Assembly: GCF_009828055.1 (NCBI RefSeq)
Contig: NZ_WTYB01000002.1
Coordinates: forward strand, 124,001-188,000
Direction of reading: 5' to 3'
Length of the DNA stretch: 64,000 nt
From: Erythrobacter ramosus
GTDB taxonomy: Bacteria; Pseudomonadota; Alphaproteobacteria; Sphingomonadales; Sphingomonadaceae
The notes beneath the pieces were generated by a model. The model did not search any database and had not been told where the DNA came from. It saw only the letters and a list, made by a program, of their open reading frames with translations. The translations under genes and the position numbers were made by a program. Positions 1 through 8,899 of this stretch are shown here, piece by piece; the stretch's first letter is position 1; each line of letters opens with the position of its first letter.

Positions 1-317
1 TCCTCGTGGTGGCCGAAGGTCGTCACCGCAATGAAGCGCGCGGTGCGCCGCAGCCGCCCGTGCATATCCTCGCGGAAATTGGAGTGGTCGAGCACGCCTT
101 GCAGCGCGTGGGGGTGGAGCATTTGCAGCAGCAGCGCGCGCACCCCGCCGGTCATCATGCCCACGATATCGGCGTGCACCTGCCGGATCGGCGTATCGCG
201 TTCAAACAGCGCTTCGTCCGACGGCGGGGTCGGCGTCTGGCCTTGGCTCGCATCGTGAAACACGCCGCGCACCTGAGAGACCAGTTTGAGGCGCAGCGAT
301 TCGACGGGATCTGGCAT
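1..317 (-). CDS. MpaB-type oxygenase (DUF2236), N-terminal part only
   Basis: The reverse strand reads open from an ATG at 317 to the left edge of the window, giving about 105 residues of the N-terminus. It begins MPDPVESLRLKLVSQVRGVF and continues with a helix containing ALLLQMLHPHALQGV and then DHSNFREDMHGRLRRTARF. This matches the N-terminal part of the DUF2236 / MpaB-like oxygenase family, whose conserved histidines and arginine are thought to hold a heme. The reading frame is open further upstream, so the exact start is uncertain. The gene diverges from cobS across about 115 bp. The rest of the gene lies outside the window, so catalytic completeness cannot be judged. Confidence 0.72.
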   Translation of the reverse strand, partial: MPDPVESLRLKLVSQVRGVFHDASQGQTPTPPSDEALFERDTPIRQVHADIVGMMTGGVRALLLQMLHPHALQGVLDHSNFREDMHGRLRRTARFIAVTTFGHHE

Positions 318-432
318 TGGGGAGATATAGGCGTGCAGCGGGCCTGAGGGAAACGGACTCGCCAAATTGCCAGCCTTCGCAGCCAAACCACTGCTTGCAG
401 GCGGGCGAGGCCTGTTCTAACCGAACCCCACG

Positions 433-1422
433 ATGACTGCACCCTCCAAGAACAATGTCACCGGCGATAGCGCCATGCCCAATCAGCCCGACATCACCGT
501 CGACGTCCGCGAGATGTTCGGCATCGATGTCGATTGGCAAGTGCCCGCCTTCTCGAAGATTGACGAGCATGTGCCCGAGATTGACGGCGCCTATGTGTTC
601 GATCCGGACACTACGCTGGCGATTCTGGCGGGTTTTGCGCACAACCGCCGCGTGATGGTGCAAGGCTACCACGGTACGGGCAAGTCGACCCATATTGAAC
701 AGGTCGCCGCGCGGCTCGGCTGGCCCAGCATCCGGGTGAACCTTGATGCACACATCAGCCGTATCGACCTGATCGGGCGCGATGCGATCGTGCTGAAGGA
801 CGGCTTGCAGGTCACCGAGTTCAAGGAAGGCATCCTGCCCTGGGCGCTACAGCACCCGGTGGCGCTGACATTCGACGAATATGACGCAGGCCGGCCGGAC
901 GTGATGTTCGTGATCCAGCGCATTCTCGAATTCGATGGCCGCCTGACCCTTCTCGACCAGAACCGCGTCATCACGCCCAACCCGTGGTTCCGCCTGTTCG
1001 CCACCACCAACACCGTCGGCCTCGGCGACACCTCGGGCCTGTATCACGGCACGCAGGCGATCAACCAAGCGCAGATGGACCGCTGGAACATCGTCGTGGC
1101 GCTCAATTACCTCGCCCCCGCGGTTGAACAGCAGATCGTCAAGTCCAAGACCCCGGCGACCGATGACAAGCTGATCGCCGACATGGTCAAGGTGGCTGAG
1201 CTGACCCGCCAAGGTTTCATCAACGGCGATATCTCGACCGTGATGAGCCCGCGCACGGTCATCACCTGGGCCCAGAACGCGAGCATCTTCGGTTCGACCG
1301 GCTTCGCCTTCCGCCTCAGCTTCCTCAACAAGTGCGATGAAGCGGAGCGCACGCTGGTGGCAGAATACTACCAGCGCGTGTTTGGCGAAGACCTGCCCGA
1401 AGGCGCAGCGAAGAAGCGGTAA
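433..1422 (+). CDS. cobS: cobaltochelatase subunit CobS (AAA+ ATPase)
   Basis: This 329-residue protein is the MoxR-like AAA+ subunit that, with CobT, powers cobalt insertion into hydrogenobyrinate a,c-diamide by CobN in aerobic cobalamin synthesis. The Walker A motif GYHGTGKST lies near residues 78-86 and Walker B appears as LTFDEYDAG, with the family sequence [16 protein letters not shown] near the C-terminus. Length fits the family. An internal ATG at 475 ([15 protein letters not shown]) is a possible alternative start, and neither start has an obvious Shine-Dalgarno. No cobT lies next to it; the following gene is a penicillin-binding protein. Confidence 0.93.
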   Translation: MTAPSKNNVTGDSAMPNQPDITVDVREMFGIDVDWQVPAFSKIDEHVPEIDGAYVFDPDTTLAILAGFAHNRRVMVQGYHGTGKSTHIEQVAARLGWPSIRVNLDAHISRIDLIGRDAIVLKDGLQVTEFKEGILPWALQHPVALTFDEYDAGRPDVMFVIQRILEFDGRLTLLDQNRVITPNPWFRLFATTNTVGLGDTSGLYHGTQAINQAQMDRWNIVVALNYLAPAVEQQIVKSKTPATDDKLIADMVKVAELTRQGFINGDISTVMSPRTVITWAQNASIFGSTGFAFRLSFLNKCDEAERTLVAEYYQRVFGEDLPEGAAKKR

Positions 1423-1471
1423 GCAAGTCGCTTGCAGGCCAGTGTCCTAGGCTGGTAACACAGCCGCTAAG

Positions 1472-3655
1472 ATGGCGCTGTTCGACCGATTCTGGAAAGG
1501 CTCACGCTCCGGTGCTCCGGAGGGGGAAGGCACGCCTGCGGGGTTCTTTCCGCTCTACGAATCGACCCGTCCGCTGGACGACGATGAGGACGACGAACCG
1601 CGCCCGCGCGCCTCTGCCACGCCCGCATTTGATGAATGGGACGCGAAGCTCGCCAGCATCGATGACGCGCTGGTCGTTGAAGAGAAGCGCCGCCTGCGCT
1701 GGTGGCAGCGCGACTATTGGCGCGCGCGCTCGAAATGGTGGTGGACCGGGCGCAGTGTCATGGCGACGTTGGCGGTGCTCACGCTGCTGATCGGCTGGCT
1801 GACTATCACCGCGCCGCTGTCCAAAAGCCTTGAGCCGATCGCTCCGCCGCAAGTCACTCTGCTCGCCAGCGACGGCACGCCGATTGCGCGGCAGGGCGCG
1901 GTGGTGGAGGCGCCGGTCAAGGTCGCCGACCTCCCCCCGCATGTCACTCAGGCCTTCCTCGCGATCGAGGACCGGCGGTTCTATTCCCATTGGGGGATCG
2001 ACCCGCGCGGGATCGCCCGGGCGGCGTGGACCGGCTATGGTGGCGGCTCGACGATCACCCAGCAGCTTGCCAAGTTCACCTTCCTCACCCCGGAACAATC
2101 GCTCACCCGCAAAGCGCGCGAGGCGCTGATCGCGGTGTGGCTGGAAAGCTGGCTGACCAAGGACGAGATTCTCGAACGGTATTTGTCCAACGCTTATTTC
2201 GGCGACAACCAATATGGCTTGCGCGCGGCGAGCCTGCACTATTTCTACCGCCAGCCCGAAAAGCTGCGCCCCGAACAGGCGGCGATGCTGGCGGGGCTGT
2301 TGCAGGCGCCCTCGCGCTATGCGCCGACCAAGCATTACGACAAGGCCAAGAAGCGGATGGAGCTGGTGATCCAGTCGATGGTCGATGTTGGCTATCTGAC
2401 CGCTGCCGAGGCCGCCGCGCTGCCCGATCCCCGTGTTGATGTGCGCAAGCGCGACGACAACCTGCCGACCGGCACCTATTTCGCCGATTGGGCGCTGCCG
2501 CTGGCCCGTGAGGGGATGGACGCGAGCTACTCGCAACAGGTGCTCACCACCACGCTGGACTCCCGGCTTCAGGCGCTCGCCAATCGCATCGTCGCGCGCG
2601 CGCCCTTGGGCGGGGCGCAGGTCGCGCTGGTGGCGATGCGGCGCAATGGTGAGGTCGTGGCGATGGTCGGGGGGCGCGATTACGGCAAGTCGCCCTTCAA
2701 CCGGGTGACGCAAGCCCGCCGCCAGCCCGGATCGACCTTCAAAGCGATTGTCTATCTGACCGCGCTGGAAGCCGGGTGGGAGCCGGATGACACCATCCCC
2801 AACACGCCGATCACACAAGGCAGCTATCGGCCAAAGAATTCGCGCGAGCAGTATTCCGATCAGATCACGCTCGAAAACGCCTTCGCCCAATCGAGCAACG
2901 TCGCCGCCGTGCGTCTGTTTCAGGCGGTGGGTAGCGACAAGGTGATCCGCACTGCGCGCAAGCTCGGCATCACCGCGCCCATGACCGAAGGCGATCCCAG
3001 CCTTGCGCTCGGCACGTCATCGATGACGCTGATGGAACTGACCGCGGCCTATGCCGGAATTGCTGCCAACGACTATCCGATCGAACCCCACGCCTTTGCG
3101 CGCGGCGAGCAGGGGTGGTGGGAGTGGCTGACGACACCGAAGGATTCCATGTCATCGGGCACCCACGAAGATCTCGAAGGGATGCTGCGCGCGGCGATCA
3201 ATCGCGGCACCGGGCGCAATGCCGTGCTGCCGGTCGCCAATTTCGGCAAGACCGGCACGACGCAGGATTACCGCGACGCGCTGTTCGTGGGCTATGCTGG
3301 CGATCTGGTAGTGGGGGTATGGGTAGGCAATGACGACAACACGCCGCTCAACGGCATCACCGGCGGCAGCACGCCCGCGCGCATCTGGCGCGATTTCATG
3401 CGCGGCGCACTCAAAGTAGAGGCTGCGCCGAAGCCCCAAGCGTCAGACACGCCCGATCCTGAAGGGCCGGTGCAACCGCTTGACGTGCTCGAAGGCGAGG
3501 AAATCCCCTTGGGCCAGGACGGCACCAGCCTGCGGATTGAGGAGGGGGGTGTCACAATCCGGCAGGATGGCGTGCCGGTGGAAGTCAGGCTGAACGAGGG
3601 CGGGGTGGTGGTGCAACCCTCGGCGTCGCCGTCGCCGGGTCAGCCACCGCTCTAG
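1472..3655 (+). CDS. class A penicillin-binding protein (transglycosylase/transpeptidase)
   Basis: This 727-residue bifunctional peptidoglycan synthase has a charged cytoplasmic N-terminus and one membrane segment near residues 97-112. A GT51 glycosyltransferase domain follows, with catalytic Glu166 in AIEDRRFYSHWGID and the motif GGSTITQQLAKF. The transpeptidase domain carries the active-site motif S421-T-F-K, an SSN triad motif and K593-T-G. The last 70 or so residues are acidic and Pro/Gly-rich, probably disordered. The family is PBP1A/PBP1C-like, and I do not assign a paralogue name. It starts 49 bp after cobS. Its stop codon overlaps that of the convergent thioesterase gene in a shared CTAG. 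Confidence 0.92.
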   Translation: MALFDRFWKGSRSGAPEGEGTPAGFFPLYESTRPLDDDEDDEPRPRASATPAFDEWDAKLASIDDALVVEEKRRLRWWQRDYWRARSKWWWTGRSVMATLAVLTLLIGWLTITAPLSKSLEPIAPPQVTLLASDGTPIARQGAVVEAPVKVADLPPHVTQAFLAIEDRRFYSHWGIDPRGIARAAWTGYGGGSTITQQLAKFTFLTPEQSLTRKAREALIAVWLESWLTKDEILERYLSNAYFGDNQYGLRAASLHYFYRQPEKLRPEQAAMLAGLLQAPSRYAPTKHYDKAKKRMELVIQSMVDVGYLTAAEAAALPDPRVDVRKRDDNLPTGTYFADWALPLAREGMDASYSQQVLTTTLDSRLQALANRIVARAPLGGAQVALVAMRRNGEVVAMVGGRDYGKSPFNRVTQARRQPGSTFKAIVYLTALEAGWEPDDTIPNTPITQGSYRPKNSREQYSDQITLENAFAQSSNVAAVRLFQAVGSDKVIRTARKLGITAPMTEGDPSLALGTSSMTLMELTAAYAGIAANDYPIEPHAFARGEQGWWEWLTTPKDSMSSGTHEDLEGMLRAAINRGTGRNAVLPVANFGKTGTTQDYRDALFVGYAGDLVVGVWVGNDDNTPLNGITGGSTPARIWRDFMRGALKVEAAPKPQASDTPDPEGPVQPLDVLEGEEIPLGQDGTSLRIEEGGVTIRQDGVPVEVRLNEGGVVVQPSASPSPGQPPL

Positions 3656-4059
3656 ACCATCAGGATATTCATCACCGCCGTCGCAATCGGGCGGGAGCGG
3701 TCATCCTGCCACGCCTCGACTGTGACATTGGCATTGCGCCGCCCCAACCGTGTGATCCGGCCAACTGCGAAGCTGGCTTGGGATTTGCCCGCGGCGAGGT
3801 ATTGCACGGTGATGTTGATCGGCTTCAACTGCGGATCACGCCCCGCCGCCAGCAACGCCGCGCCGAGCGCAGCATAGCCAGCCGCCTCTAGCAATCCGGC
3901 GGTCGCTCCGCCGTGGAAATGCTGCGGACGGCCTTCAACCATCGGCCCAAAATCGACCGACAGCACCGGCATTCCGCCCTCGGTATCCCCCGTCATCACG
4001 ATCCCGAGCGAGCGGGCATAGGCCGGCAGTTCCAACGGATCAGCCATGTTCGCCGCCAT
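3652..4059 (-). CDS. PaaI-family hotdog thioesterase (second of pair)
   Basis: This 135-residue protein has the hotdog-fold thioesterase pattern: FHGGATAGLLEAAGYAAL supplies the central helix with a conserved His-Gly-Gly, and the strand INITVQYLAAGKS follows. Members hydrolyse acyl-CoA thioesters in the cytoplasm; the substrate cannot be inferred. It overlaps the end of the upstream homologous gene by 20 bp, or by 8 bp if the second ATG at 4047 (MADPLELPAYARS) is used. The tandem layout suggests duplication or a heteromeric pair. Confidence 0.85.
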   Translation of the reverse strand: MAANMADPLELPAYARSLGIVMTGDTEGGMPVLSVDFGPMVEGRPQHFHGGATAGLLEAAGYAALGAALLAAGRDPQLKPINITVQYLAAGKSQASFAVGRITRLGRRNANVTVEAWQDDRSRPIATAVMNILMV

Positions 4060-4519
4060 TCAGCGCCGGGTTGGATTCGCGCGGGTCGGCGCCAATCGTC
4101 ATGAACACGCCCGCGACATGGGCGACCGGATCGTCCGGATCGCCATCATGCGCGATCCCGCGCACAAACGCGGCCGAGCGCGTGCGGCGATAGCATTCGA
4201 CCCTTCCGCGCACGCTCGCCCGTTCTCGCGCAGGGCGCTGATAATCGACTCTGAGATCGAGCGTCGCAACCGGATTGAAGCTGCCGCTCGCCTGCCAGAT
4301 TGCCATGCCGCTGGCCATGTCCATCAGGCTGATGATCGGGCCGGAGGCAAGCACGAGGCGGCTGGCATCGCCCAGCAAATCCTCGCGCCAAGGCAGTTCC
4401 AGCTCAACCCAGTTGTCGCCCTGATCGGCGAATGTCAGGCCGAGCCAGCCGGTATGGCCGTGGCGGAAAAACCAGCGCGAGGCTTCGCGTGCGTCGAACC
4501 GGGTAGGGGGCGTGGTCAT
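4040..4519 (-). CDS. PaaI-family hotdog thioesterase (first of pair)
   Basis: The protein starts at ATG 4519 (MTTPPTRFDAREASRWFF) and is 159 residues long. An in-frame upstream ATG at 4555 would only add a Pro-rich stretch unlike the family. The central part, GPIISLMDMASGMAIWQ followed by ATLDLRVDYQRPA, is the hotdog helix and strand. The usual HGG is replaced by SGPI, as in several PaaI-like subgroups with an aspartate (LMDMA) as the catalytic acid. It is translated just ahead of the second hotdog gene with overlapping ends, so the two are probably coexpressed. Substrate is unknown. Confidence 0.82.
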   Translation of the reverse strand: MTTPPTRFDAREASRWFFRHGHTGWLGLTFADQGDNWVELELPWREDLLGDASRLVLASGPIISLMDMASGMAIWQASGSFNPVATLDLRVDYQRPARERASVRGRVECYRRTRSAAFVRGIAHDGDPDDPVAHVAGVFMTIGADPRESNPALNGGEHG

Positions 4520-4587
4520 AGCCGGCACGCATAGGGGCGGGGGCGCGGGGCGCACAATCGTTTATTTCGTGCAGGGGCGCACGCGCT

Positions 4588-4752
4588 TCAGTTGCTCAGC
4601 TTGGCCACGCCGACGGCGATCAGAACAACGTTCGTCCCGATCAGGGCGAACCACCCGCAACCGGTCCGGCGCCGCCTGCGGGCCGAGGAGTCGGCAAGTG
4701 AACCGAGCTCCCCCAATGCTTCTATGGCTAACCCGGCGGCATCCTCGATCAC
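4588..4752 (-). CDS. small membrane protein, 54 residues, GTG start
   Basis: Directly after the ruvX stop codon a GTG opens a 54-codon frame ending at TGA 4590-4588. The protein begins MIEDAAGLAIEALGELGSLA, has a basic block SARRRRRTG, and ends in one hydrophobic helix WFALIGTNVVLIAVGVAKL, so it should sit in the inner membrane with the acidic helix in the cytoplasm. I do not recognise a family. Support comes from the precise abutment to ruvX, the positive-inside arrangement and the codon usage. A chance frame cannot be excluded. Confidence 0.55.
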   Translation of the reverse strand: MIEDAAGLAIEALGELGSLADSSARRRRRTGCGWFALIGTNVVLIAVGVAKLSN

Positions 4753-5253
4753 CTACAGCACGCCCCCCGCCAGCCGATCGATCGCGCCTTGCAGGATCAC
4801 CGCTGCAGCATGAGCGTCAATTGCGGCGGCGCGTTTGGCGCGGCTCATGTCCTGCCCGATCATCGCGGCTTCGGCGGCCTGGGTCGACCAGCGTTCGTCC
4901 CACAGCAGCAGCGGCAGGCCGAAAGCTTCGGCGCAATTGCGGGCATAAGCGCGCGAGGCCTGCGCGCGCGGGCCTTCGCTGCCGTCCATGTTGCGTGGGA
5001 GGCCGAGCACAATTCCCCTGATGCTGCGCGCCTTGATCAGTGCGGCGAGGGTCTCGCGGTCCCGGCCCCACTTGCCGCGCTGGATGGTGGTGTTGTTGGT
5101 GGCAAAGCGCCATCCGGCATCGCACAGGGCCGTGCCCAGCGTCTTGGTGCCCAGATCAAGCCCCAGCAGCACGCCGCCCTCTCCCAGCTCATCGGCAAAG
5201 CGGCGCGGGTCTTCGAAGATCAGCGCGCCGCCCGAATTCAAGGCGCTTTCCAT
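4753..5253 (-). CDS. ruvX: RuvX/YqgF Holliday junction resolvase-like protein
   Basis: This 166-residue RNase H-fold protein has the first-strand motif LLGLDLGTKTLGTAL with the metal-binding Asp. The central GIVLGLPRNMDGSEGPRA and the late LLLWDERWST, with another catalytic acid, follow. The final DAHAAAVILQGAID carries the last acidic residue. YqgF proteins act in 16S rRNA 5'-end maturation or as Holliday junction resolvases. The start overlaps the end of the DUF3089 gene by 16 bp, indicating coupled translation in the minus-strand operon. Confidence 0.93.
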   Translation of the reverse strand: MESALNSGGALIFEDPRRFADELGEGGVLLGLDLGTKTLGTALCDAGWRFATNNTTIQRGKWGRDRETLAALIKARSIRGIVLGLPRNMDGSEGPRAQASRAYARNCAEAFGLPLLLWDERWSTQAAEAAMIGQDMSRAKRAAAIDAHAAAVILQGAIDRLAGGVL

Positions 5254-6392
5254 GCACCCGCCCGCGCGATCACATCGGCTTTGGTATTGGCCCAGAACAG
5301 CGGCAGGTCATAGACGTGGTAATTGTTGCCTGGCAGGACGTAGCTGCCCATTTCAGGGGGCGAGCCGATGAGCATCAGCCCGCGCGGATCGCAAGAGGCA
5401 GGGACGAAGCCGGGGCGCAACTCGCCCTTTTCCATGCTGTCTTCGGGCACCAGCGTGCCAAGATTGGCGCTGGCCGGGGCCTTCCCTCCGATCCGGCCTG
5501 TAAGGGGATTGGAGCACAGCATGGGATCCTTGCCGGGCGCCTTGCCATCAAGCGCCAATGTGCTGCCATAGGCGTTCAGCACTGGTGCCGGATCGGCCGG
5601 TTCGGCAAAGCTCGACCAGCTGATGATGCACCCGATCTGACCCGGCGCGGCGCAAGCGGGAAAGCCGATGGTCGGCAGATCGTGGGTCATCGAAACCGGC
5701 CAGCCGATCAGATAGGCCGCAACCAGCCGCGCTGCCACAGGCGATCCCTTGACCTCTTCGGCGAGCAGGCGCTTCAAATGCAGTGCGCCTTGTGAATGGC
5801 CTGCCAGCACGATCGGCGTGGCGGGGTCAACGCTAGAGAGGAAGAAGCGGTAAGCCTCGCGCACGTCAGCATAGGCAGCGTCGATCGCCTGCCTGCCTTG
5901 GGGCGCATCGGTCAGGAAAGCGCCCATCGTGGCCTGCCGGTAACGCGGTGCCCAGATTTCGGTCGCGGCGTTGAACGGGCTCGCCATGCCGCGCAGATAG
6001 ACGCGGGCGATCCGCTCAGCCTCAGGATCGCCGCCATTTTCCAGCGGGGCGTTCCAGCTGTTGCGGTTCACATAGCTGGTGGGGTGGATAAAGAAGACCG
6101 CGAAGGCGCGCTGTGCCTTGGGCTGCGGGGGCGGGCTGGCGTTGATTGGTATCGCATCCGCTGCATAGGCGGGCTGCCAGCGCGCCGGGTCGTTCACTCC
6201 GATGCCGGGGCGCGAATACCACAGCGCCGGGCTTTCATAAGCGTTGGCGTCCATCGGCTTGACCGGCACGAAGGGGGCCGTGGGCACGGTTGCAAGCCGC
6301 GTCAGTTCGTTGGGAAACAGTGCGAGGATGATGGCTCCGCTGATCACCAGCACGATGCAGAACGCGACGAAATAGAGGAACTTGCGGACCAT
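5238..6392 (-). CDS. DUF3089 alpha/beta hydrolase, membrane-anchored
   Basis: This 384-residue protein starts with an uncleaved-looking signal or anchor (FLYFVAFCIVLVISGAIILAL). The body carries the DUF3089 pattern: AVFFIHPTSYVNRNSWNAP, WAPRYRQATMGAF and the nucleophile elbow IVLAGHSQGALH near residue 200. It ends with YHVYDLPLFWANTKADV, supplying an Asp/His region. The family is lipase-like, but its substrate is not known. It probably acts at the periplasmic face of the inner membrane. It lies between lepB and ruvX in the operon. Confidence 0.85.
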   Translation of the reverse strand: MVRKFLYFVAFCIVLVISGAIILALFPNELTRLATVPTAPFVPVKPMDANAYESPALWYSRPGIGVNDPARWQPAYAADAIPINASPPPQPKAQRAFAVFFIHPTSYVNRNSWNAPLENGGDPEAERIARVYLRGMASPFNAATEIWAPRYRQATMGAFLTDAPQGRQAIDAAYADVREAYRFFLSSVDPATPIVLAGHSQGALHLKRLLAEEVKGSPVAARLVAAYLIGWPVSMTHDLPTIGFPACAAPGQIGCIISWSSFAEPADPAPVLNAYGSTLALDGKAPGKDPMLCSNPLTGRIGGKAPASANLGTLVPEDSMEKGELRPGFVPASCDPRGLMLIGSPPEMGSYVLPGNNYHVYDLPLFWANTKADVIARAGAWKAP

Positions 6393-6422
6393 TCTTGCTG
6401 CCTCAGTTCACGTTCGCGCAGA

Positions 6423-7325
6423 TCACTTGGCCGCGGCACCTTCGGCCAGCGGCGGGCGCAGGGTGGTCCACGCCCGGTCACCACGGAGGCTGGAGAACCA
6501 GCTCGCCGGGTTCCAGGTGGTCGACCCGTTGAGGCTGAAGGTGATGAACTCCGCCCGCCCGCCGATATTGGCCATCGGCACCGGCCCGCCAAGCCCGTCG
6601 GCAATCGCCAGCGCGCGGCTGTCAGCCGAAAGATCACGATTGTCACCCATCACGAACACGCTGTCTTCGGGCACGGTGATCGGGCCGTAATTGTCGAGGT
6701 CCTGATCGCGGTAGTCGATGGTGAGATAGGTCGCGCCATTGGGCAGGGTTTCGCGCCAAGTCGGCGGATCGAAATAGTCGCGCCCGTCTGCGCCGGTTTT
6801 GCGGAATGCTTCGAAGGCCTGGAGGCAGGGGCGCTCACCATTGCCATCCTGACACAACAGCTCAGGCTCGAACGGCAGGCGCACCGGCGGCACGACCTCG
6901 CGCTTGATCGCCTTGCCGTTGAGGATGATCTGGCCGCCGCGCACTTCGATAGTATCGCCCGGCAGGGCGACCACGCGCTTGATATAGTCGACGTCCTGAT
7001 CGGGGTGCACTGGGATCACGATGTCGCCATATTCCGGCGTCGAAGCCAGCACTCGCCAGTTCCCGCGCGGCAGGATGTGGAAGCTCGCAGAGGCCCATGA
7101 CCAGCCATAGGGATACTTGCTCACCACCAGCCGGTCCCCCACCCACAGGCTCGGCATCATCGAGGTCGAGGGGATGTAGAACGGCTTGGCGACCAGACTG
7201 TGGAACGCCAGCACCGCCAGCAGCATCAGCCCGAGACCGCGAATTTCTGCGAGCCAATTGACCTTGTCCGGAGCGCTGCTGTCAGTCACGTGCGGGCTTT
7301 CGATTGTTGTCACGGGGGGTGCCAT
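6423..7325 (-). CDS. lepB: signal peptidase I
   Basis: Signal peptidase I cleaves signal peptides from exported proteins at the inner membrane. From the chosen ATG at 7325 the protein is 300 residues, with a membrane segment near 30-45. The catalytic serine is in PSTSMMPSL (Ser55) and the general-base lysine in YIKRVVALPGD (Lys116). The C-terminal GDNRDLSADSR motif confirms the family. An upstream in-frame ATG at 7379 would overlap acpS, so 7325, which lies 12 bp after the acpS stop, is preferred. It is cotranscribed with acpS and ruvX. Confidence 0.93.
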   Translation of the reverse strand: MAPPVTTIESPHVTDSSAPDKVNWLAEIRGLGLMLLAVLAFHSLVAKPFYIPSTSMMPSLWVGDRLVVSKYPYGWSWASASFHILPRGNWRVLASTPEYGDIVIPVHPDQDVDYIKRVVALPGDTIEVRGGQIILNGKAIKREVVPPVRLPFEPELLCQDGNGERPCLQAFEAFRKTGADGRDYFDPPTWRETLPNGATYLTIDYRDQDLDNYGPITVPEDSVFVMGDNRDLSADSRALAIADGLGGPVPMANIGGRAEFITFSLNGSTTWNPASWFSSLRGDRAWTTLRPPLAEGAAAK

Positions 7326-7336
7326 GGGGCGGCCTG

Positions 7337-7738
7337 TCAAAGGGGGATGGCTTCGATGATCACAAAGGCCTGCGCCCACGGGTGATCGTCAGTGAGAGTT
7401 AGGTGAATGCGCGCCTCATGGCCTTTCGGGATCATTTCTTCAAGCCGCAAAGCCGCCCCGCCCGTCAGCGCCAGCGTCGGCGCGCCCGACGGGGCGTTAA
7501 CCACGCCGATGTCTTTCATGAACACGCCACGCTTGAACCCGGTGCCGACTGCTTTGCTGAACGCCTCCTTGGCAGCGAAACGCTTGGCGTAGGTGCCGGC
7601 GATGGTGAAGGGACGGCGGCGGGCCTTGGCGATTTCGGTTTCGGTGAAAACGCGGTTCTCGAACCGCTCGCCATAGCGCGCGAGCGAGCTGGCGATCCGT
7701 TCGATATTGCAGAGGTCGGAGCCCATGCCGATGATCAA
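7337..7738 (-). CDS. acpS: holo-[acyl-carrier-protein] synthase
   Basis: AcpS transfers the 4'-phosphopantetheine arm from CoA to apo-acyl carrier protein in the cytoplasm. The 133-residue protein has the magnesium-binding Asp8 in [15 protein letters not shown] and Glu58 in [15 protein letters not shown], followed by [11 protein letters not shown]. Length is typical. The order pdxJ - small membrane protein - acpS - lepB is one I associate with Sphingomonadales. About 124 bp with strong hairpins separates it from the upstream gene. Confidence 0.95.
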   Translation of the reverse strand: MIIGMGSDLCNIERIASSLARYGERFENRVFTETEIAKARRRPFTIAGTYAKRFAAKEAFSKAVGTGFKRGVFMKDIGVVNAPSGAPTLALTGGAALRLEEMIPKGHEARIHLTLTDDHPWAQAFVIIEAIPL

Positions 7739-7862
7739 GAGACTACTCCGATGAATGCGCTGGTTCGGGCGCGCAGCGACCGCAAGGCCGACCGGCCGCC
7801 CGCAGCGACGCGGCCGTCGGGCCGTGTGAGCGAGGATATCGCTCGCCGGAGGGCGAGCGTAA
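7739..7862. other. intergenic segment with overlapping hairpins
   Basis: This 124-bp gap inside the minus-strand operon contains two dyads that share bases. One pairs CGCTCGCC (7840-7847) with GGCGAGCG (7852-7859) around a GGAG loop. The other pairs GAGCGA (7828-7833) with TCGCTC (7839-7844). They cannot form together. No coding frame is convincing here, and there is no T-run after either hairpin on the minus strand. Confidence 0.6.
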
Positions 7863-8147
7863 TCAAGGAAACGCCCTTATCATCACCGCCACCAGCAGGC
7901 CGACCGCAACCACATGAAGCATCACTTGCGACTTGAACAGCGGGTGCGCAAAGTCGCCCTTGGCCATCTTCAGCGCCCCGACATAACCGAAGATCATCAG
8001 CGCCAGCCAGCCAACCGCGAAGACCACCATCACCTGCGCATTGAGCGCAAAGCCGAGAAAGCCGACCGCCAGCAGGAACAGCGCCGCTGCCGCAAACGCC
8101 CAGCGCTTCTGTTCGCCGATTAGGGCAGGCAGGTCAGGATTACTCAG
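7863..8147 (-). CDS. small two/three-TM membrane protein, apparent CTG start
   Basis: The frame encodes 94 residues if it starts at CTG 8147-8145: [18 protein letters not shown] followed by hydrophobic segments [30 protein letters not shown] and [15 protein letters not shown]. Upstream of that CTG an in-frame TGA occurs after two codons, and no ATG, GTG or TTG lies between the stop and the first membrane helix. An internal GTG or ATG start would delete that helix. The CTG overlaps the pdxJ stop as CTGA, the same geometry as the ATGA overlaps elsewhere in this operon. I do not recognise a named family; it is probably an inner-membrane protein. Confidence 0.68.
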   Translation of the reverse strand: MSNPDLPALIGEQKRWAFAAAALFLLAVGFLGFALNAQVMVVFAVGWLALMIFGYVGALKMAKGDFAHPLFKSQVMLHVVAVGLLVAVMIRAFP

Positions 8148-8899
8148 CGCACGTCATCCATCAATTCGCGCATCCGGCGGATCGCGTTTTCGAGGCCGAC
8201 GAAGACTGCCTCTCCGATCAGGTAGTGACCGATGTTGAGTTCCGCAATTTGCGGGATGGCGGCAATCGGCTGGACGTTTTCAAAGGTAAGGCCGTGGCCC
8301 GCGTGCGGCTCGATCCCGTTTTTGGCGGCGAGGGCGGCCATATCGGTGATGCGGCGGAGCTCGCGCTCCACCCGTTCACGGTCGCCATCGATGAAGGCGT
8401 GGGCATATTCACCGGTATGGAACTCCACCACCGGCGCGCCAAGGCGCAGCGCAGCGTCAAGCTGCCGCTCGTCCGCTTCGATGAACAGCGAGACCCGGAT
8501 GCCGGCGGCGCGCAATTCCTCGGCAATCGGGGCGAGGGTGTTGTGCATTCCGGCGGCATCGAGCCCGCCTTCGGTGGTGCGCTCCTCGCGCTTTTCAGGG
8601 ACGATGCAGGCGGCGTGCGGCTTGTGACGCAGCGCGATGGCGAGCATCTCGCGGGTCGCGGCCATTTCGAGGTTGAGCGGCAGGTTGGTCGCCGCCTGAA
8701 TCCGCGCCAGGTCCTCGTCACGGATATGGCGGCGATCTTCACGCAGGTGTGCGGTGATCCCGTCACCGCCGACCGCCGCGACAATCTCCGCAGCCCGCAC
8801 CGGATCGGGATGATCCCCGCCGCGTGCGTTCCTGATCGTGGCGACGTGATCGATGTTCACGCCGAGGCGCAGGGGGCGGGGGTGGAGGGTCTGGTTCAA
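8144..8899 (-). CDS. pdxJ: pyridoxine 5'-phosphate synthase
   Basis: PdxJ condenses 3-amino-2-oxopropyl phosphate with 1-deoxyxylulose 5-phosphate to make pyridoxine 5'-phosphate. The 251-residue TIM barrel shows [18 protein letters not shown] at the N-terminus with the catalytic His region, then [20 protein letters not shown] sequence, VSLFIEAD in the middle and [17 protein letters not shown] at the end. The length is normal. Its start overlaps the upstream serine hydrolase stop by 4 bp (ATGA). Confidence 0.95.
   Translation of the reverse strand: MNQTLHPRPLRLGVNIDHVATIRNARGGDHPDPVRAAEIVAAVGGDGITAHLREDRRHIRDEDLARIQAATNLPLNLEMAATREMLAIALRHKPHAACIVPEKREERTTEGGLDAAGMHNTLAPIAEELRAAGIRVSLFIEADERQLDAALRLGAPVVEFHTGEYAHAFIDGDRERVERELRRITDMAALAAKNGIEPHAGHGLTFENVQPIAAIPQIAELNIGHYLIGEAVFVGLENAIRRMRELMDDVR

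Noticed and set aside
1502..2890. 462-residue minus-strand frame opposite the penicillin-binding protein
   Set aside because: All PBP motifs are on the plus strand; the antisense frame has Arg-rich, domain-free sequence.
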